Shown here: positions 1-10,343 of the stretch, one piece after another
Layout of the letters: each line of letters starts with the position of its first letter
Position numbering within the stretch: the stretch's first letter is position 1
Made by a program: the position numbers and the translations under genes
The notes under the pieces: model-generated
Database searches by the model: none
What the model was told of the DNA's origin: nothing
Seen by the model: only the letters and a program-made list of their open reading frames with translations
Source of the DNA: Plasmodiophora brassicae
Lineage: Eukaryota; Endomyxa: Phytomyxea; Phytomyxea; Plasmodiophorida
Length of the DNA: 64,000 bases
Assembly: GCA_036867785.1 (NCBI GenBank)
Contig: CP145409.1
Coordinates: 124,001-188,000 of the forward strand
Direction of reading: 5' to 3'

Positions 1-115
1 CCGAAAGATGTCATCTGTTTTTCGGGTGGCCCGGCTCCAATCAGTGGGTAGCACGTAGCACCGCTGATCGAGGTGGCATCCCGGCCGGTCTAACCAAGGC
101 CCGTGTTTACGCGCG

Positions 116-1994
116 ATGCTGGCGCGAACGCTGCTGATGCGACGACCGCATCACTGCATTCGAACGATGGCCAAGAAACCGCCACCGACGCCACCGCCGT
201 CGGCGCCAAATCTGAAACCCGACCGGAAATCCGCCTCGGTGACGAACGTGAAATCCCCTCCGGCGAACGCGAAGCCTCCGCCCCCGTCGAACGCGAAGCC
301 TCCGCCCCCGTCGAACGCGAATTCCCCTCCGACTTCGAATGCGAAATCGCCGTCTAACGCAGGGAGCGGTGGTGGATCCGGTACGGGCACGAAGTTGCGG
401 TGTACTTGGCATGTGACGTCATTCATCTTGTGCTTGCTAGGACCACCACTGCCCGTTGTGGAAGGTGCATCGAAACGGTCTTGGTTTCGTCGCTTCTTGG
501 TAGTTGGGGGCGTTCCTGTTGTGCTTGGAGGATGTGCTCTGTATGCTTATCATCAGGACGAACGTGTTCGCGCAGTGGTTGACGATGCGATCGGCCCGCA
601 ATATGCCGAGGTGGACCCATGTGCATCGTTGCGTTCTGTCGTGAATGTCAACCTGTCCAAAGGTGCTGCATGACGCTGTGCTGAAGGTCCACGACACTAT
701 CCGTACGTTGTCGGATGATGCTCTTAAGGAAGATTACCAGTACGTAGCACACCGGACGACTTCCGGGCGCGTCTGACAACCGGCATGTGTTTCTCAGGAA
801 GGCACGAAATCCGGATATTCCGCCTGAAGATTTAGAGGAAGGTGATGTTGTACAGCCAGGTGCGGTTACAGCGGAACCCGAGCCTGCACCGAACGATGCT
901 GCTGCTCAAGTGCATGCGCTGGTGGGAAGCCTGGGACCTGTTGACCGGAGCGACTGCTTATGAGTGCACCCCATGACTTAGTTGCTTCAAAAAGAGGCAG
1001 AAGTACGGCACGAATACGACACAATGATTGAGCAGCGGGTTATGGACGCGCTGAAGTCGGCCATGCATCTTCGCGAGAGCGAACTGAAGGTCAAATACGA
1101 AGAAGATTTGATTGCGCAGGAGAAGGTGCTTCATTCGGTCAGATTCGCGTGCCTGTCAGCTGATGTTGTTTCAGGCCGTAAAAGCAGCGTTTGCAGAGGA
1201 GCGTGCTGGGCGTATGAAACGAATGTCTGACATTGAGGACAAAGTTGATAAAGTCGAGAGGATACTGTCATGGCACCAGGAGAAGCAGAGACAATCCCAT
1301 AAGGTCGTCAGTCATCGCCGTCTTTAACAGTCAGTCTGACATATACTGCAGGCGCACGTGCTTGCTGCGTCTGTAATCACCATGGACTCTGCACTCCAGT
1401 CAGGGTCGCCACTTGAGAACGGGTTCCTCGGCTTGAAGTCGATTGACAACGACAGTGCTGTCACGACAGCGCTTGAAACGGTATGCCGCACACTGTGACG
1501 CGTGATGTTCCCTGCAAACTTACGTTTTCGAATCAGCTACCTGCTGACCTTGTTGAAAGAGGTGCGCCTACTCTGGCTCAGCTTCAAGAGCGTTTCAAGG
1601 TCGTATCTGCCGCATGTCGTCGTGGTGCCCTGGTCCCGCCAGATGCGGGCGTTGTCGGTCATTTCCTAGGTATGTGCTGTGGGGGGCCCTGATTATATTG
1701 TCGCTAATGCTTGCATTGAAAGCATTCATATTTTCCATTCTTCTCGTCAACCGGAACTACTATTCGGACGGGTCTGACGATATCTCGAAATTGTACCGAG
1801 CCTCGTATTTCCTTTACCAAGGTGACCTGTACAACGCTGTCGACGAGATTGGTGGCCTGGAGGCGGACGGTCTCCCACGAAGACTTGCTGCTGATTGGCT
1901 TGCTGACGCCAAGAACCGGCTCATTGCAGTGCAGACCGTGCAATTCCTGAAAGCATACGCGTCGGAACTAGCCACCACGAATGCGCTTGCTTGA
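116..1994 (+). CDS. MIC60: MIC60/mitofilin, MICOS core subunit
   Basis: Inner-membrane organiser of mitochondrial crista junctions. I read nine exons: 116-380, 441-610, 663-739, 798-921, 982-1125, 1175-1303, 1352-1480, 1537-1669 and 1723-1994, with introns of 48-60 nt. In order the protein has an Arg-rich N-terminus without acidic residues (probable transit peptide), a Pro/Ser/Asn/Lys linker with tandem repeats, one membrane segment (about residues 105-125, following a KRSWFRR stretch), a charged helical region, and the C-terminal mitofilin signature (ALVP..GVVGHFL, then LYRASYFLYQGDLYNAVDEI and LPRRLAADWLADAKNRL). That ending and the order of parts are diagnostic of MIC60. The linker repeats are compositional and short. 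The start is the first ATG of the transit-like frame. Confidence 0.9.
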
Positions 1995-2183
1995 GACTGT
2001 AGCAATATACCCACCCAGATGATCCGCATTTACCGGTTCGCTGAGGGCGCGATAACCTGGGAGCTTCGAGCTGACACCGGCCACGTGGGAGAAGCGCGCA
2101 GACAGACTTTATAGGAGTATCAGCAAACAGTGCTACGAGAGCGGTGCCTACTAAGATTACGTTTGAGAACAGGCCAGCCGGCA

Positions 2184-3653
2184 TTACGACAAGATCAAAC
2201 GCGTTGTATGTAAGAGCAAAGCGGTGCAAATACACGACAACGCGACTCCAATGAGTATTGAAGGTCGGGCGGGTTGAGATGGACGTTCAGGTATTGTTGT
2301 ATCCAAGGTTGGGACGGATGGCTGAACGATGTCTTCGATTTCGGCCGACTGTCGTTTCCGATTCGATTCCAAGACGAGTTGCCCACAGGCGCTGTCAATG
2401 TCTTGTCCCATTTCACGTCGGGTATAGCAGCGTAGACCGAACTCGTCCGTCAGACATTTCTGCAGATCGGTGACATCAGCAGGCGACGGCGCTTCGAATG
2501 TCTCCTTTGTCTTTGTTGGGTTGTAAGGTATCAGATTGAGGATGACGCCCTCCTTTCGCTTCGGGCCACCCTCGCAGATCAGCGCTCCCAACTGACGTCC
2601 GACATCCTTCGAATCGTTGATACCCTTGATAACAATGCATTCGACAAAGACCCGGGTTTTCGGTGGCGAATTCGCAAGGTGCTCGTCAAGCGCTCTCATC
2701 AATGCTTGCACAGGATAGGCGGAGCCCGAAGGAACTATCCGCATCCGGAGCGGCTGCGTGGGAGCATGCAGGCTCAAAGCCAGATTCACGCCGGGTGCAT
2801 CTCGTGCAAACGTCTTCATACGCGGGATGATGCCAACAGTGGAGACCTACGGCAACAGTTAACCATCGCCGGGATGATACTGCAACAGGACAGCATACAG
2901 TGATATGCCGACGAGCCATTCCGAACAATTTCGGGTTCGTCAGCGTAGTAATCGCGTCAATGACGGCGTTGTAGTTTGCAAATGCTGTACAAGAGCAGTC
3001 AGTTTGGGACGCAGACGACAGAGGACAAATGCAAAGACCACACGTTCTCCCATTCCCATGAAAACGATCCGAAATCCTTTCGGCAGCGAAAACCGCTGGC
3101 ACAGGACGACTTGCTCAACGATCTGCCCCGCCGACAGGTTCTTCGCGGTTCGCATCGTGCCTGTCGCACAAAACGTGCATCCTGCAGACGGCAAACAATT
3201 AGCGCACCCTTCCCACAGTCGTCGTCAACGAACCTTGGGCACATCCAACCTGCGATGAAATGCACAGCGTTCTATCACAGCACTCGCAATCAGCGTCTAT
3301 AAAGGAGTCTCTAGAACCACGACGGGTGCATACGTCCAAGACGACTGGCGAATAATGACGGTTTCGACGGAAGATCCGTCTTGTAAGTTGACCTGGAGTT
3401 TGGTCGTACGGACGCATTCGCGAACAGCGCCAATCCTGCTCGTCATGCAGGATAGTTCGCGCCGGCGGCCGGCTTCGGCAACACGTCTCGCGCATTTCCG
3501 ATCGAAATCCGGCACGCCACTGACGAGATCGTCCAAGGATCCGCACGGTCGCCGGATCAGATGCGTGCGCAACTGGTCGGCGTGGCGCTCGCTGAACCCG
3601 TTGTCTCGCATCCATTCGTTCAAGAGCCGTCCATCGTACAGCGAGACAGTCAT
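2184..3653 (-). CDS. RlmN/Cfr-like radical-SAM rRNA methyltransferase with C-terminal membrane anchor
   Basis: RlmN-family enzymes methylate C2 of an adenine in rRNA/tRNA using SAM and a 4Fe-4S cluster. Five exons read on the minus strand: 3653-3346, 3271-3234, 3181-3044, 2984-2899 and 2846-2184 (410 aa). Spliced, they give LCISSQVGCAQGCTFCATG, which has the CxxxCxxC cluster triad and the upstream catalytic Cys, then MGMGEPFANYNAVIDA, SLHAPTQPLRMRIVP and the second catalytic Cys in MGQDIDSACGQL. Bacterial RlmN ends about there. This protein continues about 60 residues through a polar linker to a single hydrophobic segment at the very C-terminus (IGVALSCICTALLL), so it looks tail-anchored. An in-frame ATG at 3791 could add a basic leader that might be a mitochondrial signal. 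Confidence 0.85.
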
Positions 3654-4147
3654 TGCGCGTCTGGCCTCTGCGGCAAATGATGCCGCCACGGCGCCAGATT
3701 CAGCGGAGCTGCACACGGTATATCTCCGTGACGTTGCTATGGTAGGCGGACGCCGCCACCTCGATTGGAACTCTACCGGTAAGCACGACATAATCTGTTA
3801 GCTGGACCGTTGCACCGGTGTACACGTCCGATTGGGGATGGGAGCCTACGCAAACGAGGTGGACGCAATGGGCGAGGGAGAGGTTCCTCCCGATCAGATG
3901 CCTCACGGGACGCAGACATTGGGGAATCCTAGAACAGGAGCACCATACTCGTAACCGGTGGCCATCGAGGAAGATCGCCGGTCCGTATTCTCGATTAGAC
4001 GGCATCTTCTGACATACTGTAGGACGTCCTCGTGCAGTTAGTATGATTTGGCAGTGACCAGAAATAGACCGGCTGCGGACGGTGTTGTCCAGAATTGGCA
4101 GTGCAGGATTCAGGTAGTCCGTCGAGAGTCGCAGGAGCTGGCTGGCA
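3654..4147. other. Region upstream of the RlmN-like gene, no firm gene
   Basis: This stretch between two divergent genes holds a minus-strand open frame (4005-3700) whose last 40 codons look protein-like (VYTGATVQLTDYVVLTGRVP), but I found no start, signal peptide or homology. It may be 5' sequence of the RlmN-like gene or an unrecognised small gene. The promoter of the plus-strand gene that begins at 4148 should also lie here. Confidence 0.3.
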
Positions 4148-5369
4148 ATGCGGCTCTGGCAGGTTCTTGCCGTCCTTGTCGGCGTTCATCACGTTGCAGT
4201 GACGCACGGAGCGCACTGCCGGGCGACATCGTATGTTCATTGTCGCAGATCTGCGCTACCTAAGTCTAATGATCCATCAGGACCCACGATGAAGACGCGT
4301 CCGCAACTGACCAGGCAAACTGGAAGCGTTCGATCAGCAGAAAGGAATACCTTACGATCATGTAAGCTCGCGCCAACCTGCTGTACCAGGATTTCCTAAA
4401 TGCTGTCCCGACTGTATCAGGGACAGGAAAGATGACGACCCGAACGAGCTGACCGGGTTTGCCGAGGATCAGCGCGACGCGATCGCCGTATGCAGAGTCC
4501 TGAAGTCTTGTTGCCGGTCGCCGCTTCTTCGCAAGGACATTAATGGGACGATTGGGTTATGCAGAGCATGTCGGCCCTCGTTCACTCCCGATGGGGACCT
4601 TCGCGACGAGATAAACTGGCGGTATCTCAAGCCGTACGGAGGCTCGAAACGAGATGTCCGTCCACCGTTCGAACTGTTCCAACACATCGCAGCCAACATA
4701 CGAGATCATTCGGCATCGTCCCGCGGTCATATTCAAGTTCTGGTTTCAGATGCGCCGGGCCCCGGCCTTGATGCCGACAGTGCTAAACGCGAACCTGCCA
4801 GCGTCTCCTCGTCTGGTTCCCGGAAACCCGACGATTCTGTAGCGACATCTGAGAATGACACGGACAAGGGCCAACTGCTTGATGCTGCTCAGCATGGGAC
4901 GATAAGCGGTACTGATCAGCGACGTCACTGGCCGACCGCAGCAATGTGGCGGCGTACCGGAATCGCCATCGCCTCTGTCGGCATCCCCGCTACGTGGTGG
5001 TCTCGGTCTCGCAAGCCACGTAACCGTCCGGTTGTCCCAAGAATGCTGCGCTCCATTCGCTCGCTGTCACGACGGCGTGCATTGTCAGCGGCCGGCATCG
5101 TACTTGCGTCGTCCGTCCTTTGGGGGGCGCTGTCTTCCGGAAAGCGGCGCGCCGCACTGCAACGCGAAGGCCAACCAGTGTCGCGACCAAAGACGACAAC
5201 GAACGGCATCATCGGTCGGTATCCTCTATGGGCCTGGATAGCTCTGGCCGCCGCCGGGCTCTGCTTTGCCGTATCTCTCGCCGTGATCGTCCAGTACAGG
5301 GTGCGGAAGTACTGTTTGCGTCGGCGGCAACGACGACAAGCGGTTGCACTCGATCGCCTGTTCTTCTAG
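4148..5369 (+). CDS. Type I single-pass membrane protein, unknown
   Basis: Three exons (4148-4230, 4281-4361, 4421-5369) join in frame. The first encodes a clear signal peptide (MRLWQVLAVLVGVHHVAVTHG). An acidic stretch follows (DRKDDDPNELTGFAEDQRD), then a Cys cluster (CRVLKSCC..C..C) and a long Ser/Arg-rich low-complexity region. Near the C-terminus a strong membrane span (WIALAAAGLCFAVSLAVIV) precedes a very basic cytosolic tail (KYCLRRRQRRQ). A weaker hydrophobic patch sits about 60 residues earlier. I do not recognise the family. The Cys cluster after the signal peptide suggests a small disulphide-bonded ectodomain. GC-ending codons support the frame. Confidence 0.7.
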
Positions 5370-5556
5370 TACGCCCCAGGAGACGGCGGCGTCGGCACGT
5401 ACAGCAGGGGGTCACTGATCAGCAATGCATATATTCACGTTTCGTTTCTGCCTTGCCCTGCCGCGGGTCGCGAAATGGGCCAAGCGCCGTACGCTTTGAC
5501 ACGAAGTCGATATCTGGTTGATTACGTGTGGCGGGGAGGCGATCTACAGGCCCAGT

Positions 5557-6026
5557 TCAGGCCAACGGAATCGACCCTGCTGCTGCTGCTGCTGCTGAGT
5601 CGCCCTGGCGTTCTGACCTACATAGGACGACCCACGATGGCTCGCCGACACAGTTTTCGACGTCGTTGGCGCGCTGGTCGGGGTTCAGCGCCCCATACGA
5701 TTGGGTTAAGGCCAGCGCGGCAGTAAGCCCGGCATTGGTGTCCCCATTGTAATCGTGCAGCGTCACAACGTCGACGAACTGGTACTGGAACAGGTTCGGT
5801 GCTGCCGAATCAAGAATATCGTGGCGGCTCGCTGGCACAGTCAGTCGGGAACAGCCAGGCGACGACTACTTGCAAGTGGGGGCAGCGGGCAACGTGCGCC
5901 ACCTGATGAGGTCGTATCCAATCCCGAAGCATTCGCAGGTTCTACGAACCGGTTCTCGTGCCCGTTCAGCGGAGAAGACGTCACCGGCGCGTGTAGAAGC
6001 GCTGTGATGGTGTCGATGACCGGCAA
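5557..6026 (-). pseudogene. Possible degenerate GH18-like fragment
   Basis: Two neighbouring minus-strand frames carry peptides resembling the barrel core of the chitinases at 12 and 16 kb. One is a HVARCPHLQVVVAWLFP strand, comparable to the strand before the first GH18 motif. The other is FQYQFVDVVTLHDYNGDTN, comparable to the conserved VVDWINIMGYDY strand. The two lie in different frames with no intron of normal size between them, and the catalytic DxxDxDxE motif was not found. The downstream part runs into a CTG/CAG triplet run (about 5579-5598). I read it as a decayed copy, but a diverged multi-exon gene is possible. Confidence 0.25.
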
Positions 6027-6269
6027 TATGTTCTGGTGCCCTCACGCCGGAGGCGCCAGACAGTCTACATATCGTTCAAGCGTCTTCCCTGGCCCTGTAC
6101 GCCAGAGCGGCCCCTATGCTTTGTATCGCGTATTGGAACAAGGGCTTGCTGGGCAATCGAGAACATTCCTGCCGCCGCGTCGTTCTAGAAGTATGTCGTA
6201 CGTGGCCGGCCAGGTCATGTACCCTCATTGTGTAGGCAGTATCCAGACACGGACGCCATCACGATCACG

Positions 6270-7069
6270 ATGCGTCGCCAGGTGCTCCACGTGCTGCTCG
6301 TCGCCTGTTGCCTGTTGGCGGGCGCTCACGCGGCCCAGATCGGTCAGCCAGGCAGCCATATGTGATGATGCTGCGGATACGATTTAACGCTCCACCGTTG
6401 CACAGCTCCAGGCAACGTCGCCAGCAAACAGGTTGCTGCGAAAGCGTTGCACCCGACAAAGCATCGTCCGTCTCATGCCACGACACAGGGCGCGGTGCAC
6501 GCCGCTCCAGCAACGGCGCGTCGGGTGCTGCGGGACGTGACGTCCAGGGCGCCTGCGCCCCCCAAGGTACACACGATTGCATCCGCGCCACACACTGACG
6601 ACGAAATCGACGACGCCCGATGCAGACGCGACCATCGCCAACCACCGGGGCACCCACCCGTCCCGGGACGCCCCGTCAACGCCCACCTACTAGCACCCGT
6701 AGTCGTCCGGCCACCATGGTGGCGTCGCCTGCGAACCGTGTCACGACGGACGCGCGCCGTCGATCGCCGACAACGGTGATGAAGGCAGGGCCCGCGACGC
6801 CTCACACGACCATGGCGCAGCGTGCCCCCGTCCACAAGCAAACGTCGACGATGTCACTGCCGGTCGTACCGATCGTGCACGTGCGCCCGGCAACAACGAC
6901 AGCGGCACAGGCGACGACGACGCCGGCGCCGACCCCATTCCCGCATTACACGTTGCCACCGATCGACGCCAACACAAACATCAGGAGCAATCCGGCGCCC
7001 ATGCCGGGGCACGCGTCCCCGTGGTCGATCGGCATCGTCGTCGCCGTCATCGTCCTCACGGTCGCGTAA
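6270..7069 (+). CDS. Mucin-like surface protein with C-terminal hydrophobic tail
   Basis: Three exons (6270-6342, 6406-6566, 6626-7069). The first encodes a textbook signal peptide (MRRQVLHVLLVACCLLAGAHA). The mature region is rich in Thr, Pro, Ala and Arg with no folded domain, as expected for a heavily O-glycosylated stalk. The protein ends exactly with a hydrophobic segment (SPWSIGIVVAVIVLTVA) and no cytosolic tail, which fits a GPI-attachment signal or a short C-terminal anchor. A similar protein is encoded on the other strand at 9.6-10.2 kb. Both introns (63 and 59 nt) remove in-frame problems, so the model is well supported although no family name applies. Confidence 0.7.
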
Positions 7070-7092
7070 CAGAGACACAGGCGGCGCGCAGG

Positions 7093-7116
7093 CACACACA
7101 CACACACATACACACA
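7093..7116. repeat. CA-dinucleotide microsatellite
   Basis: An interrupted (CA)n run lies between the convergent stop codons of the mucin-like gene (7069) and the mL53-like gene (7160). Confidence 0.85.
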
Positions 7117-7159
7117 GGGACAGCCGGGCGTTCATCGTCGTCCATGACCGGAGAGTGCA

Positions 7160-7543
7160 CTAAGGAATATAGCCGCCGGCTTGCAGAATCGGTTTGAACA
7201 GCTCCGTCGAGTTCCAGTTCTCGGTGCGTTCGATGTCCTCGCGGATCTGCACGAACACGTCCTTGACGTTCGTCGTCGTCGCGTCGATGTCCAGCGACCC
7301 GCCGGACGTGAACTCGACCTTGATCGTCGGCTGCAGGCCGGTCTCGATCCGGGTCTCCACCTGGACGGCGGCGCCCGCCTTCGCCTTCTTGCCCGCCAGC
7401 TGCCGCATCAGCTCCCGGCAGCACTGCGCCCTCGGGTGCATCATGTCGAACGCGATCTGGATGCGCTTGACGCCGCTGAGCAGCGTCGGCGCGACGGCGG
7501 CGGCCGCGTCCGCCGCCACCTTGGCCTTGCCCGCCTTCGACAT
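7160..7543 (-). CDS. Mitochondrial ribosomal protein mL53-like
   Basis: A 127-aa intronless protein. After a short Ala/Lys-rich leader it reads VKRIQIAFDMMHPRAQCCRELMRQL, then a Lys-rich loop, a beta-rich TIKVEFTSGGSLDID segment and a helical C-terminus. That arrangement (a strand followed by FDxxxPRAxxxRELxR and a hydrophobic two-strand unit) matches the small thioredoxin-like proteins of the mitoribosomal large subunit, best mL53 (MRPL53, yeast MRPL44). Length is right for the family. The assignment is by pattern only. It is convergent with the mucin-like gene, and its start is only 41 nt from the start of the divergent FYVE gene, so the two must share a promoter region. Confidence 0.55.
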   Translation of the reverse strand: MSKAGKAKVAADAAAAVAPTLLSGVKRIQIAFDMMHPRAQCCRELMRQLAGKKAKAGAAVQVETRIETGLQPTIKVEFTSGGSLDIDATTTNVKDVFVQIREDIERTENWNSTELFKPILQAGGYIP

Positions 7544-7584
7544 GGGGCGGCGCGCGCGTTAGCGGAGTCCGCCGCCAACATCCA

Positions 7585-9557
7585 ATGGCGTCGTCGTCGT
7601 CATCATCGTCGTCGGCGCCCTGGAAGCTGCTGCCGGCCGACCAGGTCGCCTGCGCGCTCTGCTCAGCGCCGTTCACGCTGTTCACCCGGCGCCATCACTG
7701 CCGCGCCTGCGGGTACGAACGACCCTGTGCGCGTGCGCGTCCTGCACAATCCTGACGCGACGCACCCCCCGTCCAGGCTGGTCGTGTGTGCCGCGTGCTC
7801 CCGCGGGCGCCGCCCGGTCGCCGCCGACGCGTCCGCCCGCGTCTGCGATAAATGCAGGTGCCGGTTCGAGCTGGTCGATCGCGGCGTCGACGTCGACCTG
7901 CTCATCTGCTTCATCGTGCAGCAGTGCTCGATGCTGGCCGACGTCGACGCCCTGAAGCGCCTCCACGTCGAGCGCATCGATACGGTCGGTGCGCTGCGCG
8001 ACGACGCCGACGTGTTCGTGCACCTGCGGCCGGTGCCCGCGTGTCCCGCTGACGTTGCCGTCGACGTGCTGGACCGGGCGCGCGCTGGCGACCTCTGCGC
8101 CTCCGTACGTACACCGCACGCGCGCGACGACGACCTGTTCCTGAATCGTCACGCGCTGTGCTAGTGGTCCCACGAGTTGCATCACCTGCGGCGGGCCGGC
8201 GCCGTGTTCGCGTTCCTCGAGATGGTGTCCGATACGCGCGTCTGGATGCGCCGTCTGTTCGCCGTGACGAACAACGGCGACCTGGCCGTCTCCAACATCG
8301 ACTGCCAGGACCCGAGGTGCGCCCCCACCGGCGTCGTTCGCCTCCCTGTGTGCCGGCGCCCACTGATTCGCGGCGGCGCGAATAGCAACCCGACCGAGGA
8401 CGCGCTGGCGGTCCGGTTCATTCGACCCATCAGCCTGGTGCGGTCGCTGTACACGAAGAAGGTCGTTCTATGTAGGTTCGCCCAGTGCTCCACCGCGTGG
8501 GCGATGTACGACGTTGACCCGGTTGCGCAGCGGAGGCGTCGCGATTCATGCCCGAGGTCGTCGGGCGCGCCGTCTGCGTCAAGTGGCGCGACGAGGACAG
8601 CACCCGCAAGGACACCGTCCTGGTCGTCACCGGCTCGACGGACCGGGACATGGAGCGCAACCAGAAGGAGCTTCTCGAGACCGTTCGCGTTCACGTCGAC
8701 CTGTTCGTCGAACGCAAACGACGCCGGGTACGACCGTGGGCCAGCTGCTCCCCCCAGGGCTGTTGCCGATGATACCTGGTCTGTGGTCCAGACGCAGGAA
8801 ATGTCGCGAAGGCGATCGCAGATGTCCGTTCCCGTCAGTTGGGATCATCCCGAGCACGCCTCGCTGCTGGGACGATTGTGGCGGGCGTTGAAGCCCGACG
8901 ATCACTTTCCGTAGGTGCCAGGCAGATGCTGACGGTGACGTCGCTGACCATCTGTAGTGGCAGCAAATCAGAGCGATGGTCCGAGATCGGGTTCCAGGGC
9001 AAGGACCCGCAGACTGATTTCCGGGGCACCGGTTTTCTCGTACGTTGACGCCCCGTGACGCGCGTGTGCTGAACGCCAGGGGCGCTCACCTGTACCTGGT
9101 GGTGACCAGGGGTTGTTGTGCCTCGTGTACTGGAGCGAGACGCTCGGGGCGGTCGCCCAAGAGATGGTTCACCAGCATCGGCACTATCCCGTCTGTACGG
9201 CGGCCATCAACCTCGTCCAGATGCTCGACGATCTGATCGGGGAGTTGCCCTGTAATCGTGACACGCCGCGCGCGTCCACGCCGCCGTTCGGGACCTAACA
9301 CGGTTTGAATAGCGGCGTCGGAGCTCGGCAGCGAAATGCTGCTGGTGCTGTGCCATCAAGACGCGCCCGAGGAGGAGGCCTTCGAGCAGATGTTCTGCGC
9401 GCTGCTGATGCGCTTCGATCGCCTGTTCGTCGGGATGCAGGCGCGGTACATGGACTTCCCGCGCGTTCGCGACCAATTCCTGGTCGACGTCAACGCCATG
9501 TTGAACAGGCACCCGTTCTGCTACGCGACCCTGCACCGATGGCTCGCCGACGTCTAG
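7585..9557 (+). CDS. FYVE-PH-ELMO domain fusion protein
   Basis: Eight exons (7585-7712, 7777-8104, 8165-8461, 8536-8727, 8792-8910, 8958-9039, 9110-9251, 9313-9557) give 510 aa with all phases consistent. Residues about 12-90 form a FYVE finger: W..D, RRHHCRACG, VVCAACS, RVCDKC. The middle third (VWMRRLFAVTNNGDLAVSN to a final KELLETVRVHVDLF helix) looks like a PH fold. The last third is an ELMO/CED-12 domain: LLGRLWRALKP, IGFQGKDPQTDFRGTGFLGLL, YPVCTAAINLVQML, EMLLVLCHQDAPEE, MDFPRVRDQFLVDV. FYVE domains bind PI3P on endosomes; ELMO domains regulate Rac or Arf GTPases through DOCK partners or GAP activity. The fusion suggests recruitment of an ELMO activity to PI3P membranes (inference). 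Exon 4 has the only non-obvious acceptor. Confidence 0.88.
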
Positions 9558-9637
9558 ACGACTGCCGTACCTAGGCTAGGTAATAACATATCTATCTTTA
9601 TCTGGCACTGTATTCGAGGCGTATCTGGTGAACACGT

Positions 9638-10195
9638 TTACTGCCACAGCGCTGCCAGCATGATGGCCGCCGACATTGCCGGCCCGATGAGGCGATTCGC
9701 TGCCGAGGTCGGCGCGATTGGAAGGCGAATGGGCGGCAGGGTCACAACCACTGGCAATGGCGCCGCCTGCACGGTCGTGGCCGGCGTGCCCGGCTGCTTG
9801 GTCGTCAACGCCCGGGTGGGCGCCGTCGTCGCAGGTGGCGCCTTTAACGTCGCCGGACGCGTGGTCGCCGCCTTCTTCACCATGGTTCGTGTCGTGGGGC
9901 GCAACGTTGGCGCTGGCGTCTTTGTCGGCCTTGGCGTCGTCGCCGCTGTCTTCACCGGCTTCATTGTCGGCGCCGGCGTGGTCGCCACCGTCTGGACTGG
10001 CTTCACTGTGGGCTTCGGCGTGACGGTCACCTTTGCCACGGTACGTCGGGTCGTCACCACCTTGACGTTCACAGCCCGGTCCAGCGCGGTTCCTGCACGA
10101 TCGTGACCCGCGGCGCTTCGTGGGCCATTAGGCGGCGCTCCTGCCCACGAGAGCGACAGCAGCAAGACGACGAACAGGGCGACACGGGCGGTCAT
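9638..10195 (-). CDS. Second mucin-like surface protein
   Basis: Intronless, 185 aa. It has a signal peptide (MTARVALFVVLLLSLSWAGA), then about 110 residues of Thr/Pro/Lys repeats (units such as TPAPTMKPVKTAATTPRPT), and a hydrophobic C-terminus ending LIGPAMSAAIMLAALWQ with no cytosolic tail. It has the same design as the protein at 6.3-7.1 kb on the opposite strand, though the primary sequences differ. A GPI-anchored or C-terminally anchored glycosylated coat protein is the simplest reading. The tandem units arise from a short GC-rich DNA repeat. Confidence 0.65.
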   Translation of the reverse strand: MTARVALFVVLLLSLSWAGAPPNGPRSAAGHDRAGTALDRAVNVKVVTTRRTVAKVTVTPKPTVKPVQTVATTPAPTMKPVKTAATTPRPTKTPAPTLRPTTRTMVKKAATTRPATLKAPPATTAPTRALTTKQPGTPATTVQAAPLPVVVTLPPIRLPIAPTSAANRLIGPAMSAAIMLAALWQ

Positions 10196-10343
10196 GGTCT
10201 CTGATGATCACTGATCACTGTGCATCTGCCAGGGCAGGGGCCGCGTTCTGGAATAACCCGTTCTAGAACGGGCCGTCGAGGAACGTTCCCGTCGCATACG
10301 ATGGCGCCGGGCTCGACGCATGCGGCAAACCGATAGTTATTGT

